From: an uncultured Bacteroidales bacterium
Lineage (GTDB): Bacteria > Bacteroidota > Bacteroidia > Bacteroidales > UBA932
Direction: 5' to 3'
Assembly: GCA_947179325.1 (NCBI GenBank)
Contig: CAMXAU010000006.1
Location: 1 to 64,000, forward strand
Length of the DNA: 64,000 nucleotides
Shown here: positions 33,826 through 42,862 of the stretch, piece by piece
Numbering within the stretch: the stretch's first letter is position 1
Layout of the letters: each line of letters opens with the position of its first letter
The notes under the pieces: generated by a model
Told to the model about the DNA's origin: nothing
Databases searched by the model: none
Seen by the model: only the letters and a program-made list of their open reading frames with translations
Translations under genes and position numbers: made by a program

Positions 33826-36800
33826 ATGAAGAATAGTCTGATTTCAAGAATTGCCGCTTTTGCGGCGGTCCTCCTCGCCGCAGGCTGCCAGCCGGAACTG
33901 GTGGAGGAGGAAAGATACCTGAGATTGTCGTCTCCGTCGGAGAGCGTCATGGCTGTGCCGGCAGAGGGCGGGACGGTGGAGCTTGCTGTCAGTACCAATC
34001 TCAGCTGGATAGTATCTGCATCTGATGCTTCCGGTGCATCTGTGAGATGGATCTCCTTTGATTCGGCATCCGGGTCAGGGGATGCCACTGTGGAAGTGAC
34101 TGTGGCCAGGAACATATCGGCAGACAGGTCTGCCGTGGTCACCATTGTGTCACAGGACCGCAAGATGAGGGCCGAGATTACATTGAGACAGGCTCCCGGG
34201 ACAGGCTCTGCTGACGCTGAGGGGTATGAGATGCCTGCATATGACGTGATTGAGAATGTCAGCAATATGGACATTACGGCCGGGGCGGCAAATGGAGCGG
34301 TAGACGGGACAAGGTTTGTCTTTGACAATGGTGCTTCGCTTACCAAGACCGGAACGGAAACATCTCCGGAATTCACATGGACAGGAAATAACTATTATGC
34401 CAGCGGAGTCCTTTTCAGGGGCTGGACAGGGGAGGATGAGGCAGTTGTCCTGCAGATTCCGATGAAGACAGGCCTTTGCGGCAATTACCGTATTGCTTGG
34501 GGATGGCATTCGAGTGCCGCTGCCAAATGGAGTATCTTCTACAGCAATGACGGAGAGACATATGTAGATACCGGAAAGACATTGTCCACATCTACTACAA
34601 ACCGTTTCCAGAGGGATGTCTTCTTTACCATAGATGAAGCGCATCCGGTCGCTCCTGGTGAAAGCCTGTATCTCAAGATGGTGCTACAGCAGCCTCTTGC
34701 GGAGAACGCTACAGTGACTTTCTGCAATGCATTCCTGCTTACAGGGGAATATCCGGATGAAACTCAGCTTCCATCGGGTGAAAAGGTGCTCTATGCATGC
34801 AATTTCGACAAGGTGAACGAGGGTGTTCCATACGAATTGCCTCTCGGATATATGAGAAGTATCGCAACTGCGTTTACGCCTGCTTCCTTCGGTTATGACG
34901 GAATGTCCAAGACCGGTACAGTCGTCTCTGAGTGGGGTGCAGTCAGGATCGGTTCCTCATCAGCGGTAGCCTCGCTTACATTCCCTGCTCTTGAGGGCAT
35001 CGGGGAAGGCACGGCTGATCTCAAGGTCTCGTTTAGGGCAGTGCTTTACCAGGCCGCGACAATTCTTTCAGAGACAGAGGGTAAGGCTTCATGCAACATT
35101 GAAGTGAGTGTCGCTGAGGGAGCAGGAACTGTGGAGAATGGAGCCATAACCGACCTTGCAAACTGGACAAGCTTTGAGGAGAGGAGTGTCACTGTGAAGG
35201 GAGCCGGAAAGGATACCAGGATAAAGATAGGAATCAGCGGGGGAAGCGGTGACAGGCGTTTCTACCTTGATGATGTCGTGATCGAGGCAACAACTGATAT
35301 TGTTGTGCCTGATGTTGTCACCAGGCAGCTCGCGGATGTGCTGGCAGGTGGAGACGGGACCATATCCTCGTCATGGAAGACTGCCGCGACCGTAGTCTCC
35401 GACCCGGCTTCGGCCAATTGTCCTGAAAATACAGTCTATGTCATGGACGGCAATGCCTGTGCTGCAATTGTCACAGAATCCGCTGCTGGGCTGAAGACTG
35501 GCGACAAGGCCGTATTCATGCTTAAAGGTGCCAGGGTTTCTGGCAAGGTGATAACCCTGGCGGAATCTGCGGAGGTGACTTCTGAGGCTGGAAGCCTGCC
35601 GTCTGCCAAGTCAATAGGTATCTCGGAACTCGCCGGGAATGAATATGCGCTGGTGGAAATAAAGGGAGTGCAGGCTTCAGATGCATTTGTCGGGAAGACA
35701 TTCGGAAGCGGCATTACGATGGAGAATGCCGCAAAGGTGACATTTGCTCTCGGTATGTTTTCAAGGGCCTCATTCGCTGCAGAGACAGTGCCTGCCGGCA
35801 GCGGAAGTGTCAGGGGAATTGCCATTGGAGGCAAACTGTATCCGAGGAACCGTGCGGACATCTCGCTTGACGGAGACCGCTTGGGAGGCGGTGAAGCAAA
35901 GCCGGCCTTCAAGACAGTCATAAACACCTTTGACAACCAGCCTGAAGACCCTGCAAGTACTACGGCAACAAATGTTGTCAACGGAAAGCTTGAAGACAAT
36001 GTATTTACATTCGCCGGAGGGGCGTCTGTAGAACTTATAGGAGGCGGTGACAGCCGGATGACCTTTGCCCAGGCCAAGAATTCCCCATACAACATCTACC
36101 TTACGTCTTCAGGATGGACAGCAGGAAACACTTTCTATAGATTGTCTGCACCTGTTGAGGAGGAGATTTCAGGAAGCGTGATGCTTACATTCGCGGTCAA
36201 CGGCTCCAAGATCGCCGGACAGAAATTCGATGTGTCATGGAGCAATGACGGTGAGAACTGGATTCCGGCGGAATACATATGGACAGTCGATGCTGCGGAG
36301 GAAATCAGCACTTCATCATTTGCCGCGCAGTCGACCATAGCGAAGGGCATCACAAGGGCGCGTTTCAGTGTGCCTTCGGACAATAAAGTCAATGCCGGAG
36401 GAAAAATATGGTTCCGGATAGCCTCACAGGAGGATCTGGGTACTGATCCTGTACAGCTTGGCTTCGGCTTTGTCGTGGCTCCTGGTGAAATCGCGAATAC
36501 GCCAGAGCCGGCAGGGGCAATCCTTTTCAACAACTTCTCTGACTGTGTGGCCGGAAGCGACTATATGGCCGGAGCAGACATGAGGGCTTTCGGAAATGTC
36601 GGGTGCCCGGAATGGTCAAAGGCAGGATGGGATGCAGTCAAGGTAAACACGAGATACGGATATGTATTCTGCGGCGGTTCAAACAATATCGACCAGAAGA
36701 TAACGACCCCTGCGCTGGTCTCCCTGGCAGGTACGGAAGATATTGTCCTCACATTCAAGTCCTGTCTGTATATGCCTTCTACCACAATCGGTGCAAGAGA

Positions 36801-37008
36801 CGCTATTGCCGTGACTGTGGAGGGAGCCGGGACGGTCGGTGCGGTAGAGTGGGGCACTCCACTTGAAAGCGACTATTACAGCTGGCATACGGCAACTGTC
36901 AGGATCAAGGGGGCCGATTCATCTACACGCGTCTCCATCGGCATAGACCAGAGCATGCCTAAATCAGACTACAGAATGTTCATCGACGATATACTTATTA
37001 CAAAATGA
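33826..37008 (+). CDS. Large BACON/DUF5689 surface lipoprotein
   Basis: 1060-residue lipoprotein (VLLAAGCQPE, Cys21). A BACON-type immunoglobulin domain (about 30-120, LSWIVSASDASGASVRWISF) is followed by repeated beta-sandwich modules. One pattern (SPYNIYLTSSGWTAGNTFYRL, SWSNDGENW) occurs twice, in the 150-300 and 690-860 regions. A DUF5689-like part lies at about 500-680. Each module class ends in a segment like RFYLDDVVIE or RMFIDDILITK. No catalytic signature is seen, so a carbohydrate-binding or scaffolding role on the cell surface is most likely. Its stop overlaps the next start (ATGA), indicating coupled translation. Confidence 0.8.
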   Translation: MKNSLISRIAAFAAVLLAAGCQPELVEEERYLRLSSPSESVMAVPAEGGTVELAVSTNLSWIVSASDASGASVRWISFDSASGSGDATVEVTVARNISADRSAVVTIVSQDRKMRAEITLRQAPGTGSADAEGYEMPAYDVIENVSNMDITAGAANGAVDGTRFVFDNGASLTKTGTETSPEFTWTGNNYYASGVLFRGWTGEDEAVVLQIPMKTGLCGNYRIAWGWHSSAAAKWSIFYSNDGETYVDTGKTLSTSTTNRFQRDVFFTIDEAHPVAPGESLYLKMVLQQPLAENATVTFCNAFLLTGEYPDETQLPSGEKVLYACNFDKVNEGVPYELPLGYMRSIATAFTPASFGYDGMSKTGTVVSEWGAVRIGSSSAVASLTFPALEGIGEGTADLKVSFRAVLYQAATILSETEGKASCNIEVSVAEGAGTVENGAITDLANWTSFEERSVTVKGAGKDTRIKIGISGGSGDRRFYLDDVVIEATTDIVVPDVVTRQLADVLAGGDGTISSSWKTAATVVSDPASANCPENTVYVMDGNACAAIVTESAAGLKTGDKAVFMLKGARVSGKVITLAESAEVTSEAGSLPSAKSIGISELAGNEYALVEIKGVQASDAFVGKTFGSGITMENAAKVTFALGMFSRASFAAETVPAGSGSVRGIAIGGKLYPRNRADISLDGDRLGGGEAKPAFKTVINTFDNQPEDPASTTATNVVNGKLEDNVFTFAGGASVELIGGGDSRMTFAQAKNSPYNIYLTSSGWTAGNTFYRLSAPVEEEISGSVMLTFAVNGSKIAGQKFDVSWSNDGENWIPAEYIWTVDAAEEISTSSFAAQSTIAKGITRARFSVPSDNKVNAGGKIWFRIASQEDLGTDPVQLGFGFVVAPGEIANTPEPAGAILFNNFSDCVAGSDYMAGADMRAFGNVGCPEWSKAGWDAVKVNTRYGYVFCGGSNNIDQKITTPALVSLAGTEDIVLTFKSCLYMPSTTIGARDAIAVTVEGAGTVGAVEWGTPLESDYYSWHTATVRIKGADSSTRVSIGIDQSMPKSDYRMFIDDILITK

Positions 37009-37913
37009 AACGTTTAGTTAATTATTTGACGCTGTTGGCAGTTATCTGCCTGGGCTCCTGCGCCGGCAAGGAGCCCATCGGGGGCACGGTTGACCCCGAT
37101 ACTCCAAGCCAGTACAAGATAATGTCATTCAATATACGCTATGTAAATGCAAACGATACCGGAGAGACCAATTGGGAAGTCCGTAAATACGCGATAGGCA
37201 AGATGATAGCGAAAGAGCTTCCGGACGTCGTGGGAATGAATGAGGCACGTACCGCCCAGAGGAATGACATGAAGACCCTCTGCCCGCAGTATACCCATCT
37301 TGAAGTTCCCGGGACAGGTACGGGACAGGGAGGCAATGTGACAATGATGTTCCTGACAGAAAAGTTCAATCTGCTGGAATCCAAGTCATTCTACCTGAGC
37401 GAGACCCCGTCCGTGCCGTCATTGACATTCGGAAGCGGGACCCAGTGGCACACATGCCTTTGGGCCAAGCTTGAGGAAAAGGCAACCGGACGCAGCTTCT
37501 ATGTCTTTGCCACTCATCTTAATACAGGCTCTACGATAACTGATATCAATGCCAGGACCAGTTCCGCAAAGCTGATAGTGGAGCGTATCAAGGCGGAGGC
37601 CGGTGATGACACAACTGTATATCTTCTCGGCGACATGAACTGCTCATGGGCTGAAGATGATGCAAAGAGGGTCAGCCTGCAGCCCTTCTTCGACTATGGC
37701 CTGCGCGATGCGAGGACCAGCTCACTTGCCACTGACAATGTCATCAGCTTCAATGGATTTTCCGACAAGGAACGCACACAGAAGAGCAATATTGACTTCA
37801 TCTTCTACAGAAAGGCCACATCATTGGAATTCAGGACAATCACTTCTTCGGAATATGGTGTCACTTATCTGTCCGACCATTGGCCTGTCGTAATCAATTC
37901 AATCGTTTTCTGA
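37005..37913 (+). CDS. Endonuclease/exonuclease/phosphatase (EEP) fold lipoprotein
   Basis: 302-residue lipoprotein (VICLGSCAG, Cys19). EEP motifs are in order: IMSFNIRY, VGMNEAR (catalytic Glu), FATHLN, LLGDMNCSW and a C-terminal SDHWPVV with the catalytic His. These metal-dependent enzymes cleave phosphomono- or phosphodiesters, including DNA, inositol phosphates and sphingomyelin. Being secreted and inside a glycan locus, it may act on a phosphate ester of the glycan, although a nuclease role cannot be excluded. The start codon overlaps the previous stop by 4 bp, and susC follows after 19 bp. Confidence 0.88.
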   Translation: MKRLVNYLTLLAVICLGSCAGKEPIGGTVDPDTPSQYKIMSFNIRYVNANDTGETNWEVRKYAIGKMIAKELPDVVGMNEARTAQRNDMKTLCPQYTHLEVPGTGTGQGGNVTMMFLTEKFNLLESKSFYLSETPSVPSLTFGSGTQWHTCLWAKLEEKATGRSFYVFATHLNTGSTITDINARTSSAKLIVERIKAEAGDDTTVYLLGDMNCSWAEDDAKRVSLQPFFDYGLRDARTSSLATDNVISFNGFSDKERTQKSNIDFIFYRKATSLEFRTITSSEYGVTYLSDHWPVVINSIVF

Positions 37914-37932
37914 AACTTAAATGCTATAAGCT

Positions 37933-40900
37933 ATGCGCAAAACATTTATCATATCCCTGTGGATGCTGCTGGCAGCGGCAGTATGCTCCATGGCGCAGAA
38001 CCGGACCATATCCGGAACCGTCCGGGACAATGCATCTGAACCTCTTGCAGGAGTCAGTATCATTGTCAGCGGTACCTCGATAGGTACATCTACCGATATC
38101 GACGGCAATTTCACATTGTCAGTGCCAGACAATGCACATTCCATCGCTGTGACCTGTGTCGGATTCAGGACAGAGACTGTCAGGCTCACAGGTTCTGCAA
38201 AATATAATGTCATCCTTTCGGAGGACTCCACTTTCCTTGATGAGCTGGTGTTTGTCGGCTATGGAACGATGAAGAAGAAAGACCTTACCGGTTCAGTCAG
38301 CGCGGTGGACGGGAAGATTATCGCAGACAGGAAGACCACGGAGGTGACAAACGCATTGCAGGGGGCTGTGCCTGGAGTCACAGTGACCAGGACAAGCTCC
38401 ACTCCTGGCGGGGAGGCTACAGTCCGTGTACGCGGTATAACTTCCATGCAGAACTCATCTCCGCTGGTCATAATTGACGGTGTGCCAGGCTCGATCAGCG
38501 ATGTCTCACCGACAGATATACAGGACATAGTTGTGCTCAAGGATGCTGCTTCTGCCGCAATTTACGGGTCAAGGGCCGCAGCTGGAGTGATATTGATAAC
38601 TACAAAGAGGGCTGACCATGAGAGCAAGGTAAAGGTTGATTATACATATTCAATTGCACTTGACATGCCGACAAGGATGCCGGAATACACTGATGCGATA
38701 GGATATATGGAGGCCATGAATGAACTGGCCTACAATGACACACCGTCTGCGGGCATCACCTCTGTCTGGTCCAGGGAATATATGGATAACTACTACGCTC
38801 TCCATAAGCTCAACCCTGACCTGTATCCGGATACCGACTGGATCTCACTCATCCTGAAGAAAGTCGCGCCAAGGCAGAACCATGCCCTTAACATTACAGC
38901 AGGTTCTGACAAGGTGAGGACAAAGATCTCCCTCGGATATGACAATGTCATGGGGCTCTATACCAGCGATAACCTTACATACAAGCGATATATGGTAAGG
39001 GCGAACAATGACATAGACATCACGAAATGGATGACCCTGTCGCTTGACCTCAACCTGAGGATGGCAGACAAGAGCACTCCATGCTACAGTCCTGCTACAT
39101 GGATGAAGAACGCTGCCCCTATCTATCCTGCTGTCTGGCAGGACGGAAGGGTTGCTGGAGGAAAAGACGGGCAGAACCCCTATGGAAAGATGATGTACGG
39201 AGGCGAGACTCTGAACCGCAACCTTATGGGAAGCGGCAAGATCCAGCTTGACATAAGGCCGGCAAAATGGCTCGCGGTATCGGCAATCTTCTCTCCACGT
39301 TATGTCGAGGCAAAGGAAAAGAAGTTCAGCAAGGCAGTCTCGTATACTCCGTATGATGACCCGGACGGCCTGGAGCGTTTCATGACAAGCGCGAACACCA
39401 CGGACCTGAAAGAGGCGAGGACATCCACATATGCGCATACGGTACAGCTGTTTGCGAACCTTAACAAGAGCTTTGGCGAACATAACATAGGTGTAATGGC
39501 CGGAATAGAGGACTATTACTACAACTACTCTAATATAAATGCCAGCAAGAGCAACTATACCATGGATTACTTCCCTTATCTTTCGGCCGGCCCAGAGGAT
39601 GCTGTGACAGCGGACAATGATACACCGTACGAGAATGCATATTTTTCAGCCTTCGGCAGGATTACATATAACTATGCATCGAAGTATTACCTCCAGGCCA
39701 ACCTGCGCTCAGATGCCTCGGGACGTTTTGCAAAGGCCTACAGATGGGGATTCTTCCCGTCCGTGTCGGCAGGATGGGTCATAAGCCGCGAGAATTTCAT
39801 GAAAGGGCAGGATGTCGTGTCTTTCCTTAAGCTGCGTGCCTCATATGGAACACTGGGCAATGAAAGGATCGGAAACTATCCTTACCAGTCTGTCATGGGC
39901 TTCAATTCACCGGTTGCATTCTCTGGAAGTGAAATAATCCCCGTCCAGGGCATATCCAACAGCATACTGGCCATCGAGAACATCACATGGGAGACGACTG
40001 TCACCTATGGTGCCGGGATAGACATGAATTTCTTCAGGGACCGTCTCAAGGTCAACTTCGACTATTACTATAAGGAGACAAAGGACATGCTCATAAAGCT
40101 TGACATACCTACATTCATGGGATACACGGCTCCTGACCAGAATGCCGGTGACATGCACACCAGCGGATGGGACTTCAACATCGGATGGGATGACCATATA
40201 GGCGAGGTAAGCTATGGCGTATCGTTCAATCTTTCCGACTACAGGTCTGTCATGGGGAATATTGGTGACAAGCTTACAATCAGCAGCGGCAAGATCATCG
40301 CCTCAGGAATGGAATACAATGCCTGGTACGGCTATAGGTCTGACGGTATCTTCCAGAACCAGCAGGAGATCAGGAACGCTTCTGCCTTGACATCTTCAAC
40401 AGTCTCCCCCGGTGATATCCGCTATGTGGATGTAAGCGGTGCCAACGGCATGCCGGACGGGCTTATCAGCACTGTCTATGACCGTGTAGAGCTTGGAGGC
40501 TCGCTCCCGCGCATGAATTTCGGAGGGCAGATATACCTGTCCTGGAGAGGTATTGACTTCAACCTTGCCTTCCAGGGTGTCGGCAAATGCAATGCTATGC
40601 TTACGGATGTGATGGTGCAGCCTCTGTACAGCTATTGGGGAAATGTCCCGACATTTGTGGCTAAGGACCACTGGAGCCCGTACAATACTGTCAACCAGAA
40701 TCTCAATGCAAAGTATCCGAGATATTCGCAGACAAGCGGAAGCTCAGGACAGAACTATGCAACTTCGGATTTCTGGATGATTGACGGGTCATACCTGAGA
40801 ATCAAGGATATAACCTTGGGCTATTCTCTTCCTGATAAAATCATGAAGCCAATCGGGATTAGGCAGCTGCGTTTTGCGGCATCTCTGACTGATTTCTTTA

Positions 40901-40998
40901 CATTCAGCCATTTCCCTGTCGGCTGGGACCCTGAGGTAGGGCAGACTTCGTACCCTATCACAAAGGCTGTCGTCTTCTCTGTTAATCTCAAATTCTAA
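37933..40998 (+). CDS. susC: SusC-family TonB-dependent transporter (PUL2)
   Basis: 1021-residue outer-membrane transporter. After the signal peptide (to about residue 23, SMAQN) it goes directly into the carboxypeptidase-like regulatory domain (TISGTVRDNASEPLAGVSIIV, about 24-110). It then has the plug (LDELVFVGYGTMKKKDLTGSVSAV) and the barrel. It has no STN domain, matching the absence of a sigma/FecR pair here and the presence of a GntR regulator. It works with the SusD encoded 10 bp downstream to import an oligosaccharide. Confidence 0.97.
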   Translation: MRKTFIISLWMLLAAAVCSMAQNRTISGTVRDNASEPLAGVSIIVSGTSIGTSTDIDGNFTLSVPDNAHSIAVTCVGFRTETVRLTGSAKYNVILSEDSTFLDELVFVGYGTMKKKDLTGSVSAVDGKIIADRKTTEVTNALQGAVPGVTVTRTSSTPGGEATVRVRGITSMQNSSPLVIIDGVPGSISDVSPTDIQDIVVLKDAASAAIYGSRAAAGVILITTKRADHESKVKVDYTYSIALDMPTRMPEYTDAIGYMEAMNELAYNDTPSAGITSVWSREYMDNYYALHKLNPDLYPDTDWISLILKKVAPRQNHALNITAGSDKVRTKISLGYDNVMGLYTSDNLTYKRYMVRANNDIDITKWMTLSLDLNLRMADKSTPCYSPATWMKNAAPIYPAVWQDGRVAGGKDGQNPYGKMMYGGETLNRNLMGSGKIQLDIRPAKWLAVSAIFSPRYVEAKEKKFSKAVSYTPYDDPDGLERFMTSANTTDLKEARTSTYAHTVQLFANLNKSFGEHNIGVMAGIEDYYYNYSNINASKSNYTMDYFPYLSAGPEDAVTADNDTPYENAYFSAFGRITYNYASKYYLQANLRSDASGRFAKAYRWGFFPSVSAGWVISRENFMKGQDVVSFLKLRASYGTLGNERIGNYPYQSVMGFNSPVAFSGSEIIPVQGISNSILAIENITWETTVTYGAGIDMNFFRDRLKVNFDYYYKETKDMLIKLDIPTFMGYTAPDQNAGDMHTSGWDFNIGWDDHIGEVSYGVSFNLSDYRSVMGNIGDKLTISSGKIIASGMEYNAWYGYRSDGIFQNQQEIRNASALTSSTVSPGDIRYVDVSGANGMPDGLISTVYDRVELGGSLPRMNFGGQIYLSWRGIDFNLAFQGVGKCNAMLTDVMVQPLYSYWGNVPTFVAKDHWSPYNTVNQNLNAKYPRYSQTSGSSGQNYATSDFWMIDGSYLRIKDITLGYSLPDKIMKPIGIRQLRFAASLTDFFTFSHFPVGWDPEVGQTSYPITKAVVFSVNLKF

Positions 40999-41008
40999 TG
41001 CGGACAAT

Positions 41009-42814
41009 ATGAAAAAGTATATAAAGATTTCGTTTGCAGCAATTCTTGCAATAAGTGCATCGCTTTCTTGCTCGGACCTGGATCTCGCCCCGCTTGACAA
41101 GCCGGCTACAGGTAACTGGTACCAGGACAAGGACCAGGTTGTGATGAGCCTGAATACATTGCAGCTGATACAGTTCTGGATGACGGACAGGACAGAGGCA
41201 AGCATCACCGCCAATATGGATGAACTTACAGATGATTCTGTCAACCGCAATTCACAGAACCCTTTCAAGTCCGGCACCCTTACCGGGGACAATTCAGTCC
41301 TTGTGAAGACAATCTGGAGCTATACATACAAGGCCATAAGCAGAAGCAATGCAATCCTTGAAGGGATGCCCCGTGCAAAGGGGACAATGACCGGGGAGGA
41401 CTATGCCATGCTTGAAGGCAATGCAAGGTTCTACCGTGCCTGCATGTATTCAAGGATATGCATGCTTTTCGGTGACCCTGTCTTTTTCCTGAATGACATA
41501 ACCCTTGAGCAGGCCTATTCCCTTGGACGTACCCCTGTCAAGGAGGTCCTTCCGAAGATTATGGAGGATTTTGACTATGCAATTGAGCATTGCCCGGTCT
41601 CGTACAGCGGCCAGCAGATGGTTACAAAGGGGGCTGCGCTGGGAATGAAAGCACGCACTGCCCTTTATTTTGGCACCCTGTACAGATTTTCCGAAAACCC
41701 TGATGAACAGCTTTTAAGGCAATACCTTGAGATTGCAAGGGATGCGGCGGAGGAATGCATGGCGCTTGGCGTATATGACCTTTACCCTGACTTCGCGGAG
41801 CTGTTCCTGAACAGGACGCACAACACATGCGAGGCTGTGTTCAGTATTCCTCGCTCATACGCATTGTCTGGAGGAAATACGAGCCAGTACCTGCATAACC
41901 TCGGTGTTACGGCCGGACTTCCGAGGATGCTCGGGGGAATGTGCACCGCATGTCCTACATGGGACCTTCTGTGGGCTTTCTTGTGCGATGACGGCCTGCC
42001 TGTGGACAAGTCGCCTCGATTCAATCCGAAGAAACCGTTTGAGAACAGGGACCCGCGCCTTGCAATGACAATCGTTGAGCCGGGCACCAATTTCTGCGGA
42101 ATCGTCTATGACTCACGTTTTGATGCCTTGAAGGTGTGGAGCGATGCAGCGAACGGGCTTGTGGCGAATGATGACAATATCCTTGTCAACACAGACCCTA
42201 AGCTCCCGTCACGTACCGGACTTGTCTTCGGGAAAGGCGTGGACTCGGACTGGACCGATGACCTTATCGCCGATCCGGACAAGCAGATACTGAGATATGC
42301 AGACGTGCTCCTGATGTTTGCCGAGGCTAAGATCGAACTCGGTGAAATCTCTGACGGAAAGGCGGTTGAGGCGATGAACAGGGTGAGGGCCAGGGCATAC
42401 GGGACAGACTGGACGAATGTCTCTGCCTATCCGGCAATCATCTCCGGAAGCCAGTCGGAGCTGCGTACAGTCCTGCGCTGCGAACGCCGTATGGAATTGG
42501 CCGGGGAAAGGCTCAGGCTCTATGACCTGCGCAGATGGCGCATTGCGGATGTCGTGCTCAACTATGACGAGTGGGGCTTTGCATACAACAACAAGACGGC
42601 ACTCACGGCATTGGGAAGCGATTTCATAAATGTAACGCCGTCTGTAGATGCCTCGGGATGTCCAGTGATGGGCGACGATGCGCTCAAGGCGACTGCTGCA
42701 GCACAGGTTATCCATGAAAGGCATTTCGACAAGGCCAAATCCTATCTGTGGCCTGTCCCTGCCAATGACATCCTTGTGACCAACAACAATATCGTACAGA
42801 ACCCGGGATATTAG
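41009..42814 (+). CDS. susD: SusD-family glycan-binding lipoprotein (PUL2)
   Basis: 601-residue lipoprotein (ASLSCSDLDLAPLDKP, Cys21). It shows the SusD N-terminal region (WSYTYKAISRSNAILEGMPRAKG), KGAALGMKARTALYFGTLYRF, and the C-terminal ILRYADVLLMFAEAKIELGEI and LRCERRMELAGERLRLYDLRRW. It caps the neighbouring SusC transporter on the cell surface and determines glycan binding. It is followed after 48 bp by the sulfatase-HAD gene. Confidence 0.96.
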   Translation: MKKYIKISFAAILAISASLSCSDLDLAPLDKPATGNWYQDKDQVVMSLNTLQLIQFWMTDRTEASITANMDELTDDSVNRNSQNPFKSGTLTGDNSVLVKTIWSYTYKAISRSNAILEGMPRAKGTMTGEDYAMLEGNARFYRACMYSRICMLFGDPVFFLNDITLEQAYSLGRTPVKEVLPKIMEDFDYAIEHCPVSYSGQQMVTKGAALGMKARTALYFGTLYRFSENPDEQLLRQYLEIARDAAEECMALGVYDLYPDFAELFLNRTHNTCEAVFSIPRSYALSGGNTSQYLHNLGVTAGLPRMLGGMCTACPTWDLLWAFLCDDGLPVDKSPRFNPKKPFENRDPRLAMTIVEPGTNFCGIVYDSRFDALKVWSDAANGLVANDDNILVNTDPKLPSRTGLVFGKGVDSDWTDDLIADPDKQILRYADVLLMFAEAKIELGEISDGKAVEAMNRVRARAYGTDWTNVSAYPAIISGSQSELRTVLRCERRMELAGERLRLYDLRRWRIADVVLNYDEWGFAYNNKTALTALGSDFINVTPSVDASGCPVMGDDALKATAAAQVIHERHFDKAKSYLWPVPANDILVTNNNIVQNPGY

Positions 42815-42862
42815 GACCCGGTCATGCCGGGCTGCTTGTGCCTGGAATAAAATATTTGAAAC

